A DNA stretch of 64,000 nucleotides, from NCBI RefSeq assembly GCF_000621745.1, contig NZ_JHXK01000010.1, positions 183,394 through 247,393 on the forward strand. Reading direction: 5' to 3'. Shown piece by piece: positions 51,559 through 60,450 of this stretch. Position numbers and translations under genes: made by a program. The DNA is from Clostridium beijerinckii HUN142. GTDB taxonomy: Bacteria > Bacillota > Clostridia > Clostridiales > Clostridiaceae. The stretch's first letter is position 1, and each line of letters begins with the position of its first letter. Below the pieces are notes generated by a model. The model did no database searches, was not told the origin of the DNA, and was given only the letters and a program-made list of their open reading frames with translations.

Positions 51559-51572
51559 TGAAAACGAAATCA
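51559..51572 (+). promoter_or_regulatory. cre-like site upstream of the transport binding-protein gene
   Basis: TGAAAACGAAATCA differs from the CcpA consensus TGWAANCGNTNWCA at one position. It lies 22 bases before the start codon, close to the ribosome site GGGGGAA, so bound CcpA could block elongation. Confidence 0.45.
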
Positions 51573-51593
51573 TAAATATAGGGGGAATTAATT

Positions 51594-52601
51594 ATGAAGT
51601 TAAAAAAGATGATCGCATTAATGGCGAGTACTGTATTGTGTATTGGTATGCTTTCAGGTTGTGGCGGCTCTGGAGCTAGTGGAGGCGATGCAGCAAAGAC
51701 ATCAGCGGCAAATTCATCTAGTAAAAAAGTAATTGGATTTGCGCAGGTTGGTGCAGAAAGTGGTTGGAGAACAGCAGAAACTGACTCTATAAAATCAATT
51801 CCAACATTAGATTCTAACTTTGACTTGAAATTCTCAGATGGACAACAAAAACAAGAAAATCAAATAAAAGCAATAAGATCGTTTATTGCACAAAAGGTAG
51901 ATTTAATTGCTTTAGACCCGGTTGTTGAAACAGGTTGGGATACAGTTCTTAAAGAGGCTAAGGATGCAAAAATTCCAGTAGTAATTGTTGATAGAAAAGT
52001 TACAGTCTCAGATGATTCACTTTATAAATGTTTCTTGGGTTCAGACATGGTTGCAGAGGGTAAAAAGGCTGCACAAATACTAATAGATCAATTCGGCAAA
52101 GATGCAGCACTTAATATAGCAGAGCTTCAAGGAACAGTAGGTTCTACTGCAATGGTTGGAAGACAACAAGGGTTTAATGATGCGATAAAGGATTGTCCTA
52201 ATTATAAAATAGTAAAATCACAAACTGGAGATTTTACTCGTGCAAAAGGTAAAGAAGTTATGGAAGCTTTTCTAAAATCAGATGGTGATAAGATAAATGT
52301 ATTATGGTCTCATAATGATGATATGGCAATGGGAGCTATTCAAGCTATAGAGGAATATGGAAAGAAACCAGGAAAAGATATCTTTATAGTTTCAGTTGAT
52401 GGTATTAAAGATATATTCCAAGCAATGGTTGATGGTAAAGCTAATGCAACGGTTGAATGTAATCCTTTGCTTGGACCTCAATTACTTGAAGTTGCTAAAA
52501 ACATATTAGATAGTAAAGAGGTTGAAAGAACTATAAACTCAAAAGAAAGTCAATTCTTACAAAAAGATGCTGCGGCAGAATTACCAAACAGAAAATATTA
52601 A
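51594..52601 (+). CDS. Sugar ABC transporter substrate-binding lipoprotein
   Basis: A 335-residue exported lipoprotein with signal peptide and lipobox GMLSGC, the lipidated cysteine being C23. The mature protein has the type-I periplasmic-binding fold of pentose/galactose-binding proteins (VIGFAQVGAESGWRTAETDSI, LIALDPVVETGWDTVLKEAK, VIVDRKV, WSHNDDMAMGAIQA, IVSVDGIKDIFQAMVDG). The WR motif near the start resembles sugar-furanose or arabinose binders. It is the outside receptor for the importer formed with the next three genes. A stem-loop downstream probably protects its mRNA, so that it is made in excess. Confidence 0.92.
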   Translation: MKLKKMIALMASTVLCIGMLSGCGGSGASGGDAAKTSAANSSSKKVIGFAQVGAESGWRTAETDSIKSIPTLDSNFDLKFSDGQQKQENQIKAIRSFIAQKVDLIALDPVVETGWDTVLKEAKDAKIPVVIVDRKVTVSDDSLYKCFLGSDMVAEGKKAAQILIDQFGKDAALNIAELQGTVGSTAMVGRQQGFNDAIKDCPNYKIVKSQTGDFTRAKGKEVMEAFLKSDGDKINVLWSHNDDMAMGAIQAIEEYGKKPGKDIFIVSVDGIKDIFQAMVDGKANATVECNPLLGPQLLEVAKNILDSKEVERTINSKESQFLQKDAAAELPNRKY

Positions 52602-52611
52602 TTCTAATATG

Positions 52612-52644
52612 CATAAGAGCTGGAATTAAATCCATGCTCTTATG
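52612..52644 (+). terminator. Intercistronic hairpin after the binding-protein gene
   Basis: CATAAGAGC (52612-52620) and GCTCTTATG (52636-52644) form a perfect 9-bp stem with a 15-base loop. It is followed by TCAAAAAAG, not by T residues, so it is likely a partial terminator or 3' stabiliser that lets some transcripts run on to the ATPase gene. Confidence 0.65.
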
Positions 52645-52656
52645 TCAAAAAAGATG

Positions 52657-52670
52657 TAGTACGTACATGT
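52657..52670 (+). promoter_or_regulatory. AraR-like operator core inside the transporter operon
   Basis: TAGTACGTACATGT contains the symmetric core GTACGTAC of the AraR operator. It lies between the binding-protein hairpin and the ATPase start codon. The outer bases fit the consensus only partly. Confidence 0.35.
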
Positions 52671-52703
52671 TTGTAATTGTGTTAAACAAGGGGAGTGATA
52701 TAA

Positions 52704-54221
52704 GTGAGTGATTCTAATATAGTTTTAGAGATGAAAAATATTAGCAAGTTCTTTCCGGGTGTTAGAGCACTTTCAAATGTTGATTTTACACTAAGAGAAG
52801 GTGAAATCCATACGCTAATGGGAGAAAATGGTGCTGGGAAATCGACATTGATAAAGGTTCTTACAGGTGTTTATAAGATAGATGAAGGAAAAATTATATT
52901 GAGGAGAAAAGAAATAAAAATATCATCTACTCAGGAAGCTCAGAGTCATGGAATTAGTACTGTTTATCAAGAAGTAAATCTATGTCCAAATCTATCAGTT
53001 GCAGAAAATATATATATTGGACGCGAACCTAAGAAAAATGGAAGTATAGATTGGAAGAAAATGAATAGAAGTGCAGAGAAACTATTAGAAGAAAGGCTTA
53101 ATTTAAAGGTAGATGTAAAAAAGGCCTTAAATAATTATTCGGTTGCAGTACAGCAAATGGTAGCAATTGCACGTGCTGTAGATATATCTCAAGGTATATT
53201 AATCTTAGATGAACCAACATCAAGTTTAGATGATAAGGAAGTAAAGCAATTATTTAAAATTATGAAAAAATTTAAAGAAGAAGGTATGTCAATAATATTT
53301 GTTACTCACTTTTTAGATCAAGTATATGAGGTTTCGGATAAACTTACAGTGCTTAGAAATGGTGAGTTGGTTGGGACATATGATGCAGACAAACTTACTA
53401 GGATAGAATTAGTTTCTAAAATGATCGGTAAAGACTATAGCGAGATAGAAAAAAGTACAAGAACAAAGAAAGTAGTTAATGATGAACAGAGAGAGAATTT
53501 AATATCAACAAATAATTTTGGAAGGTCTGGAACTATAAATCCATTTAATATAGAAATCAAGAAGGGGGAAATTCTTGGATTTGCAGGGCTTCTTGGGTCT
53601 GGTAGAAGCGAATGTGCGCGAACAATATTTGGGATAGATAAATCTACTAGTGGAAATATAACTATAAATGGAAAAAACTATTCGTATATTTATCCTCAAA
53701 AAGCAATTAAGGAAGGTTTGGGGTTTTGCCCAGAGGACAGAAAAGTTGAAGGAATAGTTGGTGATCTGACAATAAGAGAAAATATAATATTAGCATTGCA
53801 AGCTAATAGAGGAATATTTAAATATTTGCCGATGAAAAAACAACAAGAAATTTCACAAAAGTATATAGATTTACTTAGAATCAAAACTCCAAGTATGGAG
53901 CAAAAAATAAGTAACTTAAGTGGTGGTAACCAACAAAAGGTAATATTAGCAAGATGGCTCGCAACAGAACCGCAATTATTAATTTTAGATGAACCAACAA
54001 GGGGAATTGATATAGGAGCAAAAGGTGAAATAACAGAATTAATATTAGCATTAGCTAAGCAAGGAATGACAATTTTGTTTATTTCGTCAGAGCTACCAGA
54101 AGTAGTTAAGTGCTGTGACAGAGTAATTGTCCTTAGAGATAGAAATATTATCGGAGAACTAGTTGGAAATGAAATAGAGGAATCTAATATCATGAAAACT
54201 ATAGCAGGAGGTGCTAGATAA
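52704..54221 (+). CDS. Sugar ABC transporter ATP-binding protein (RbsA/AraG type)
   Basis: A 505-residue protein with two ABC domains in one chain. The first has Walker A GENGAGKST (about residue 37), a degenerate signature NYSVAVQQM and Walker B ILILDEPTSSLD; the second has an altered Walker A GLLGSGRSE, a full signature LSGGNQQK and LLILDEPTRGID. Such degeneracy is usual for pentose and galactose importers. The start is GTG 52704 with AGGGGAG upstream. It energises import with the two permeases, which follow with two-base spacing and a four-base overlap. Substrate is inferred to be arabinose or a related sugar from the locus. Confidence 0.94.
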   Translation: MSDSNIVLEMKNISKFFPGVRALSNVDFTLREGEIHTLMGENGAGKSTLIKVLTGVYKIDEGKIILRRKEIKISSTQEAQSHGISTVYQEVNLCPNLSVAENIYIGREPKKNGSIDWKKMNRSAEKLLEERLNLKVDVKKALNNYSVAVQQMVAIARAVDISQGILILDEPTSSLDDKEVKQLFKIMKKFKEEGMSIIFVTHFLDQVYEVSDKLTVLRNGELVGTYDADKLTRIELVSKMIGKDYSEIEKSTRTKKVVNDEQRENLISTNNFGRSGTINPFNIEIKKGEILGFAGLLGSGRSECARTIFGIDKSTSGNITINGKNYSYIYPQKAIKEGLGFCPEDRKVEGIVGDLTIRENIILALQANRGIFKYLPMKKQQEISQKYIDLLRIKTPSMEQKISNLSGGNQQKVILARWLATEPQLLILDEPTRGIDIGAKGEITELILALAKQGMTILFISSELPEVVKCCDRVIVLRDRNIIGELVGNEIEESNIMKTIAGGAR

Positions 54222-54222
54222 T

Positions 54223-55263
54223 ATGGAAAATAATGAGAAACAAACTTTTTTCCTTAAAATTTATAATGCTAAAATATTTTGGCCATTAACAAGTTTAATT
54301 ATATTACTTTTGTTTAATTTTATAATGACGCCAAGTTTCTTAAGCATAAGCATGAAAGACGGGCATTTATTTGGAAATACTATAGATATACTAAATCGTG
54401 CAGCTCCATTAATATTGATATCTTTAGGAATGACTCTCGTAATTGCAACTCAAGGAATTGATATTTCCGTAGGATCAATAATTGCAATAAGTGCAGCTCT
54501 TTCTGCAACTGTAATAGTTGATGGAGGTTCAGTTCCATTAGCAGTAGCAATAGGAATAATTAGTGGACTTATATGTGGAATATGGAATGGTTTTTTAGTT
54601 TCGTATATAGGAGTACAACCAATGGTTGGAACATTAATTTTATATATTGTTGGTAGAGGAGTTGCTCAACTTATAACAGGAGGACAAATATTAACTTTTA
54701 CTAATAAGGATTTCATATTTATAGGGACAGGCTACATATTGCTTCCTATAGCAATATTCATAGCTATTGCGGTAGCATTAATTATGTATTTTTTAATAAG
54801 GAGAACTGCTCTAGGATTATTTATTGAGTCTATAGGAGTTAACAATAATTCATGTAAATTCGCAGGAATTCAATCTAGGAAAGTTGTATTTTCACTTTAT
54901 GTTATATGTGGAATGTTAGCAGGAATAGCAGGAATAATTTTATGCGCTAATATAAAAAGTGCTGATGCTAATAATGTTGGTTTGTGGTTAGAATTGGATG
55001 CAATCCTTGCGACAGTTATAGGTGGGACGTCTATGGCAGGAGGGCGGTTTTATCTTTCAGGGACAGTTGTAGGGGCATTGTTCATACAAACATTAACTAC
55101 AACGATTTATAGCTTAGGTGTTGCACCTGAAATTACACTAGTTGTTAAGGCAATAGTGGTCATAGTTGTATGTATAATTCAATCTCCCGAATTTAGAAAA
55201 ATTCTTAAGATAAAGAAAAATACAAAAGTTAGCTTAAAAGAAAAAGAGGTGATTAAGGCATGA
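54223..55263 (+). CDS. Sugar ABC transporter permease 1
   Basis: A 346-residue permease of the BPD_transp_2 (RbsC/AraH) family with about eight to ten membrane helices. Landmarks are ILNRAAPLILISLGMTLVIA, QGIDISVGSIIAISAA, GIWNGFLVSYIGVQPMVGTL, and ATVIGGTSMAGGRFYLSGTV. I use ATG 54223 with GGAGGTGC upstream; an upstream in-frame GTG at 54211 overlaps that site. It ends in a four-base overlap with the second permease gene, so the two are coupled and likely form a heterodimeric channel. Confidence 0.93.
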   Translation: MENNEKQTFFLKIYNAKIFWPLTSLIILLLFNFIMTPSFLSISMKDGHLFGNTIDILNRAAPLILISLGMTLVIATQGIDISVGSIIAISAALSATVIVDGGSVPLAVAIGIISGLICGIWNGFLVSYIGVQPMVGTLILYIVGRGVAQLITGGQILTFTNKDFIFIGTGYILLPIAIFIAIAVALIMYFLIRRTALGLFIESIGVNNNSCKFAGIQSRKVVFSLYVICGMLAGIAGIILCANIKSADANNVGLWLELDAILATVIGGTSMAGGRFYLSGTVVGALFIQTLTTTIYSLGVAPEITLVVKAIVVIVVCIIQSPEFRKILKIKKNTKVSLKEKEVIKA

Positions 55264-56264
55264 ATAAACCAATAGGGAAAAAGAATATATTCAAAATAAA
55301 CAAAGATTATATTGCAATTTATGCTACAATCGCATTATTTATAGGGCTGTTTTTAATAGGATCAGTATTATATAAAAGTTTTTTGTCCGCACAGGTATTT
55401 ACTAACTTATTTATTGATAATGCATATTTGATAGTAGTGGCAATTGGAGAAGCGGTTGCAATATTAACTGGTGGGATAGATCTTTCAGTTGGATCAATGA
55501 TAGCCTTTGTAAGTATGATTACAGCAAGTTTATTACAAAAGGGAGTAAATCCATTCTTAGTAATGTTAATAGTTCTTGCTGTTGGAGTTATTTTTGGGAC
55601 AGTTCAAGGTATATTGATTCAAAAATTTAAACTGCATCCTTGGATAGTCACACTTGCGGGAATGTTCTTTGCAAGAGGAGCAAGTTATGTCATAAGTATT
55701 GATACAATTATAATTGATAATCCAGTTTTTACAGAAATCTCATCATATAGAATATCAATATTACCAGATGCCTTTATATCAATTAATGTTATCGTTAGCC
55801 TGATAGTTGTAGCTGCTGCATTTTATATGATGAAGTTTACAAGGTTCGGAAGAACTGTATACGCAATTGGTGGAAATGAAAATTCTGCTAAATTAATGGG
55901 ATTACCAGTGGAAAGAACAAAAATACTTGTATACACATTTTCAGGTTTTTGTTCATCCTTAGGTGGTTTGTTATTTACAATATATACTCTTTCAGGTTAT
56001 GGACTTCATTGTAATGGAATGGAAATGGATGCCATAGCAGCATGCGTAATCGGAGGAATATTATTAACAGGGGGATATGGGAATATAATCGGACCATTAT
56101 TTGGAGTGTTAACTACAGGAATTATTCAAAGTCTTATAATGTTTGATGGAACATTAAATTCATGGTGGACTAAAATAGCAGTTGGAATGTTGTTGTTCAT
56201 ATTTATTGTATTGCAGAGAATTATTGTAATTAGAGATGAAAAGCGAAAAAATGTTGTATCTTAA
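55260..56264 (+). CDS. Sugar ABC transporter permease 2
   Basis: A 334-residue permease of the same family, with LFIDNAYLIVVAIGEAVAIL, TGGIDLSVGSMIAF, ILIQKFKLHPWIVTLAGMFF and ACVIGGILLTGGYGNIIGPL. Its ATG overlaps the preceding stop (ATGA), and AAAGAGGTGATTAAG lies just upstream. Two different permeases with a double ABC protein are also found in galactofuranose (YtfQRT-YjfF) type importers, which also carry arabinose in some bacteria; this raises the question of which furanose sugar is carried. A terminator follows. Confidence 0.92.
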   Translation: MNKPIGKKNIFKINKDYIAIYATIALFIGLFLIGSVLYKSFLSAQVFTNLFIDNAYLIVVAIGEAVAILTGGIDLSVGSMIAFVSMITASLLQKGVNPFLVMLIVLAVGVIFGTVQGILIQKFKLHPWIVTLAGMFFARGASYVISIDTIIIDNPVFTEISSYRISILPDAFISINVIVSLIVVAAAFYMMKFTRFGRTVYAIGGNENSAKLMGLPVERTKILVYTFSGFCSSLGGLLFTIYTLSGYGLHCNGMEMDAIAACVIGGILLTGGYGNIIGPLFGVLTTGIIQSLIMFDGTLNSWWTKIAVGMLLFIFIVLQRIIVIRDEKRKNVVS

Positions 56265-56287
56265 TGAAATTAAATAAGTATAATAAA

Positions 56288-56345
56288 ATGAACATTTGTA
56301 TGATCTTTTAAAATAAGAAGACACAAATGTTCATTTAATTTTTGC
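56288..56345 (+). terminator. Terminator of the transporter operon
   Basis: ATGAACATTTGT (56288-56299) and ACAAATGTTCAT (56323-56334) form a perfect stem, followed by TTAATTTTT. It separates the importer genes from the kinase gene. Confidence 0.8.
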
Positions 56346-56454
56346 ACTAATGCAGTATATTTAAATAAATAGATGTGTCAAGTATTGGTGGTTTGAGCTA
56401 TAATTTAATATATAGGCTATTTGATTATAGATAGAGTTAATAGTACAATGGAAA

Positions 56455-56500
56455 CCGCAATTATGTTAAGTTGCGGATGATATAGCTGATTTGTACAAAT
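56455..56500 (+). promoter_or_regulatory. Leader of the YesM-like kinase gene: small hairpin and AraR-like palindrome
   Basis: CCGCAA (56455-56460) and TTGCGG (56471-56476) form a short stem, and ATTTGTACAAAT (56489-56500) is a perfect 12-bp palindrome that equals the AraR operator with its middle GTAC counted once. It ends five bases before the ribosome site of the kinase gene. AraR binding here is a guess. Confidence 0.35.
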
Positions 56501-56516
56501 GTTTTGGAGGGATAGG

Positions 56517-58286
56517 GTGAATAGCTTAAGAATATATTTTATGAATAAGAGCATAGGAGATAAACTTATATTTTATTTTTTTGGAGTAATTCTCATTGTT
56601 ACTATTACTATTACTACTCTAGGAAATTTATTATATAAAGATTCGATTAATTTTTCACAAAATGAAAATACTAACCAAATAATAAAACAGATAAATAACA
56701 ATATTGAGTCTTACGTTAATAATACTGAAAACATTATCAACTATATGTCAATCGACCCTAGGATAATAAAATTCCTTAACGATAATAAAACTGAAAATAA
56801 TGACATTGAAGATGATGCTTATAAATCTATTTATAACTTTGTTAAATTTAATCCAGAGATAGCTGGAATAATGGTAGTAAACATTAATGGTGGGTATATA
56901 AGTGATGTTATGAACAGTGTATCAAGAGATCCTTTATATAATGAAGAATGGTATACAAAGGCTTATAATCAACCTGAAGCTATACATTTATTTACTAAAC
57001 CAATAGGTAGGAATATTGACAATATCTTTCGTTATTCTGCTGATGAAGTTTTCTCTATGTCTAAAGCAGTTGTAGATTCATCTACTAACAAAATAAAAGG
57101 TGTAATACTCATTGATATAAAATTAGATGCTATTAAAAATATTATTGAGAATTCAAGACCGGGAACTGCAGGTTTTATTTATATTATGGATATGAACAAA
57201 GAGATTGTTTATACTCCTGTTAATAACATAGTATATAGAATTAAAAATGAATGGATAGAGAATATTAATAACGATATAATAATAAAAAATATTAATGGAG
57301 AAAATTATCAATTGACAAAGATTGATTCAAAATATACAGGATGGGAAACAATTGGCGTATTTCCCGAAAGTGAGAGTTTACGAGTTATTAAATATATAAG
57401 ATACTATTCTTTTGTAGTAGCTATTTTAGCACTAATAATAGCTGAAATTTTAGTTATAATTTTTACAAGATCTATTGTAAATCCAATTCAAAAACTAAAG
57501 AAACTGATGAGAAAAGCTCAAGAAGGAGAACTAACAGTATCATTCAATACTAAGTATAATGATGAAATAGGAGAACTTGGCAGTTCTTTTAATACTATGG
57601 TAAAAGAAATAAACAATCTTATAAATTTAGTACAAATTGAAGAAAAAAATAAAAGGCTGGCTGAAATGAATGTTTTACAGGCTCAAATCAAGCCACATTT
57701 TATGTATAATACTTTAGATACAATACGGTGGATGGCGGAAGAACATAATGAAGAAGATATAGTGGAGATAATAGAAGCATTTACTAACTTGCTTAGAATA
57801 AGCTTAAGTAAAGGAAAAGAAATAATAAGTGTCCAAGAAGAACTAAGCCATGTACAGAGTTACTTAATTATTCAGAAAATAAGATATGAAGACAAGCTTG
57901 ACTACGAAATTCAATTTGATGAAGAAATGCTTGATTACAAATTAATAAAATTAATATTGCAGCCGCTTGTTGAGAATGCAATTTATCATGGGATAAAAGA
58001 AAAGCGTGGTAATGGAAAGATTTTGATTACAGGAAAAATTGAAAATAATTTATTATGTTTTACTGTAGTTGATAATGGAAAAGGGATGGATAGAGAAACA
58101 TTAAATAAAATAAATAACATGCTTAATAATAGAGATGGCAATAAGAATCAGGTGGGCTATGGAATTTTTAATGTAAACGAAAGAATAAAGCTTATACATG
58201 GAAATGAGTATGGGCTAGTTTACAAAAGTACCCTTGGACAGGGAACAATTGTGGAGCTTAGGCATCCAATAGTTGAATCGGAATAA
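56517..58286 (+). CDS. YesM/LytS-type sensor histidine kinase
   Basis: A 589-residue membrane kinase. Helix one lies at about residues 17-40, a Cache-like outside domain at about 45-290 (YNEEWYTKAYNQPEAIHLF, FSMSKAVVDSSTNKIKGVI), helix two near 292-320 and HAMP near 315-370. The His_kinase domain has H394 in QIKPHFMYNTLD, typical for YesM/LytS kinases, then LVENAIYHGIKEK and DNGKGM. The start is GTG 56517 with GGAGG upstream. It is probably the partner of the YesN regulator at 49319 and of the binding-protein-like sensor, although the transporter genes stand between them. Confidence 0.92.
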   Translation: MNSLRIYFMNKSIGDKLIFYFFGVILIVTITITTLGNLLYKDSINFSQNENTNQIIKQINNNIESYVNNTENIINYMSIDPRIIKFLNDNKTENNDIEDDAYKSIYNFVKFNPEIAGIMVVNINGGYISDVMNSVSRDPLYNEEWYTKAYNQPEAIHLFTKPIGRNIDNIFRYSADEVFSMSKAVVDSSTNKIKGVILIDIKLDAIKNIIENSRPGTAGFIYIMDMNKEIVYTPVNNIVYRIKNEWIENINNDIIIKNINGENYQLTKIDSKYTGWETIGVFPESESLRVIKYIRYYSFVVAILALIIAEILVIIFTRSIVNPIQKLKKLMRKAQEGELTVSFNTKYNDEIGELGSSFNTMVKEINNLINLVQIEEKNKRLAEMNVLQAQIKPHFMYNTLDTIRWMAEEHNEEDIVEIIEAFTNLLRISLSKGKEIISVQEELSHVQSYLIIQKIRYEDKLDYEIQFDEEMLDYKLIKLILQPLVENAIYHGIKEKRGNGKILITGKIENNLLCFTVVDNGKGMDRETLNKINNMLNNRDGNKNQVGYGIFNVNERIKLIHGNEYGLVYKSTLGQGTIVELRHPIVESE

Positions 58287-58317
58287 ATAATAAGTGATAG
58301 CAGCGGTAAATTAAAAT

Positions 58318-58362
58318 AAAAATAGATAAAACCTGAATATCAGGTTTTATCTATTTTTATTT
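58318..58362 (+). terminator. Terminator after the kinase gene
   Basis: AAAAATAGATAAAACCTGA pairs with TCAGGTTTTATCTATTTTT almost end to end (58318-58358) around a tiny loop, with TATTTTAT following. The A-rich arm may let it stop araA transcripts arriving from the other side. Confidence 0.85.
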
Positions 58363-58503
58363 TATCAATGAGGGGGAAATAGTAAGTATTAGTATTAATG
58401 TACAATGTGCTATTTCTTTCTGGAAGGTTAATGAAATACATTCATAAATTAATAACTAAAACTTACTATTTTCTATATAAATAAGATTTATAGCATTTGT
58501 TAA

Positions 58504-59973
58504 TTAAAATTTCCAAGCAGTGCTAGAAAATTTAAGTTCATTCTTGAATGTTGAAAGTTTTGTATCATTATTTATTACTACACATTCAATTCCAACCATA
58601 TCAGCCCAATCTAACAATTGTTCTTCATCAACATAGAATGAGAAACTAGTATGGTGAGCTCCGCCAGCCATGATCCATGCTTTAGCGCCTTCTTTTAATG
58701 ATGGTTGTGGTTTCCAAAGAACGCTTGCTACTGGTAAGTTTGGCATATCTTCAGTAACTTCAACACAATCAACACTATTAACTATTAAACGGAATCTGTT
58801 ACCCATATCTATTAATGAAGCAGCGACAGCAGGACCAGAAGCACCTTTAAATACTAAACGAGCTGGATCTTCTTTATCTCCAATTCCAAGTGGGTGAACT
58901 TCAATTACTGGCTTAGTTGCAGCTAATGTTGGACAGATTTCAAGCATATGAGCTCCAAGGATCAACCCATTTTCTGAATCCATATTATAAGTGTAATCTT
59001 CCATTAAGCCTGTACCTTTTCCAGCAGCCATGATTTTCATAGCTCTAAGAAGTGCAGCAGTTTTCCAATCGCCTTCAGCACCAAATCCATAACCTTCAGC
59101 CATTAAATGTTGAGCGGCAAGACCAGGAAGTTGTTTCATTCCATGAAGTGCTTGGAAGTTAGTTGTGAAAGCTGTATAGCCTCTTGCATCTAAGAAAGTT
59201 CTTAAACCAATTTCGATTTTTGCTTGTTCACGAATAGAGTCTATAGAAGCTTTAGGATCTATATCATATAATTTAGAGTACTCATTCATAAGTTCATCAA
59301 TTTGAGCTTCAGTAACTTTTTCCATTGAGTTAACTAAATCACCAACTCCATAGTAATCAACAGTCCAGCCAAATTTGATTTGAGCTTCGATTCTATCTCC
59401 ATCAGTAACAGCAACATCTCTCATGTTATCTCCGAAACGAGCAACTTTAATGCTGCGTCCTTCAGTAAATGCTACAGCAGGAGCCATCCACTTAGCTATA
59501 TCAGTAGCAACAGAATCATCTGTCCAGTGACCAACTACTATTTTACGAGCTATATCAAGTCTAGCTCCGATATATCCAAATTCTCTATCTCCATGAGCCG
59601 CTTGGTTTAAGTTCATGAAGTCCATATCAATTGTTCCCCAAGGAATTTCTTTATTAAATTGAGTATGAAGATGAAGTAATGGCTTTCTAAGTTCAGTTAA
59701 ACCGTGGATCCACATTTTTGCTGGTGAGAATGTATGCATCCAAGTAATTATACCAGCACAGTTTTCATCATTATTAGCATCATTACATACTTTTCTGATT
59801 GAAGGAGAATCAGTAGCAACTGTTTTAAATACGATTTTATAAGGTAGATCTTTAGTGTTTAACCCTTCAACGATTATCTTTGAATTATCAGATACTTGAT
59901 CTATTACTTCAGGACCATATAGAGGTTGACTTCCTGTAACAAACCAAAATTCATAATTTTTTACTTTTAACAT
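58504..59973 (-). CDS. araA: L-arabinose isomerase
   Basis: A 489-residue enzyme that turns L-arabinose into L-ribulose. Family landmarks are FVTGSQPLYGPEVI at the start, TWMHTFSPAKMWI, LHTQFNKEIPWGTIDMDFMN, GHWTDD, the metal-binding AEGYGFGAEGDWKTAALLR and the C-terminal WIMAGGAHHTSFS with its histidines. Length equals other AraA proteins. AGGAGGAA precedes the ATG on the minus strand. The promoter has two AraR-type sites, and a leader of about 230 bases contains a GC-rich structured stretch. It is divergent from araR. This is the first enzyme of the arabinose path. Confidence 0.97.
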   Translation of the reverse strand: MLKVKNYEFWFVTGSQPLYGPEVIDQVSDNSKIIVEGLNTKDLPYKIVFKTVATDSPSIRKVCNDANNDENCAGIITWMHTFSPAKMWIHGLTELRKPLLHLHTQFNKEIPWGTIDMDFMNLNQAAHGDREFGYIGARLDIARKIVVGHWTDDSVATDIAKWMAPAVAFTEGRSIKVARFGDNMRDVAVTDGDRIEAQIKFGWTVDYYGVGDLVNSMEKVTEAQIDELMNEYSKLYDIDPKASIDSIREQAKIEIGLRTFLDARGYTAFTTNFQALHGMKQLPGLAAQHLMAEGYGFGAEGDWKTAALLRAMKIMAAGKGTGLMEDYTYNMDSENGLILGAHMLEICPTLAATKPVIEVHPLGIGDKEDPARLVFKGASGPAVAASLIDMGNRFRLIVNSVDCVEVTEDMPNLPVASVLWKPQPSLKEGAKAWIMAGGAHHTSFSFYVDEEQLLDWADMVGIECVVINNDTKLSTFKNELKFSSTAWKF

Positions 59974-60011
59974 TTAACATTCCTCCTAATATATAAATTA
60001 AAACTTTTCGA

Positions 60012-60029
60012 GTGGAGTTTTAACTCCAC
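60012..60029 (-). promoter_or_regulatory. Short perfect hairpin in the araA leader
   Basis: GTGGAGTTTTAACTCCAC is an exact inverted repeat with 8-bp arms, 39 bases before the araA start codon. On the minus strand it sits between the structured leader block and the ribosome site, where it could influence translation or termination. Confidence 0.5.
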
Positions 60030-60039
60030 CTTGAATTTA

Positions 60040-60134
60040 GTTGAATTTATACCCTCAAGGGGCACCTAATCCAGGAGCCTGCGGCCGTTATCTCTCACTT
60101 AAGAAGATGGAGGACTACGGATGCTAGCTATTGG
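60040..60134 (-). ncRNA. GC-rich structured block in the araA leader, possible omega-RNA or IS-end relic
   Basis: About 95 bases far richer in G+C than the gap around them. Read in the araA direction, the block includes AAGTGAGAGATAACGGCCGC, then AGGCTCCTGGATTAGG, a hairpin core GCCCCTTGAGGGT and an end ATAAATTCAAC. Such a CCCC...GGG hairpin ahead of a TTCAAC-like end recalls the right end and guide-RNA scaffold of IS200/IS605-type elements, but no TnpA or TnpB gene is in the window. It lies downstream of the predicted araA start of transcription, so it would be transcribed. Identity is uncertain. Confidence 0.4.
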
Positions 60135-60195
60135 ATAAATAAAAATGCTTATCTAAATTTAGTATACCTTTTCATGAGTACAAACAAGTTTCTGA

Positions 60196-60239
60196 TGTAT
60201 GTACAAGCTTATTATAATACAATAATGTTGTACATACAA
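60196..60239 (-). promoter_or_regulatory. araA promoter with two AraR-type operators
   Basis: On the minus strand TTGTAT (60234-60239), a 17-base spacer and TATAAT (60211-60216). One operator, TTGTACATACAA (60228-60239), covers the -35; the second, TGTATGTACAAG (60196-60207), covers the start point. Distances between all four parts equal those at galM. A second weaker -10-like TATACT lies at 60161-60166. Confidence 0.8.
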
Positions 60240-60450
60240 GACGTAAAATCAAAAAAATAAAAAATATTAACTTTCCAAATAAGTATCATTATGGTTTAAG
60301 TTAGGTAAAGACAGCCTTGCAGTAAAATTTCTATTTGCGATTATGATAAAAATTATTAAAGCAGATGATGTATGGTTAAGCTTGATGTTTAAATAAATTT
60401 TAGAAAAAACTATTGATATATATAGGGAATAGAGATATAATCAAATCATC

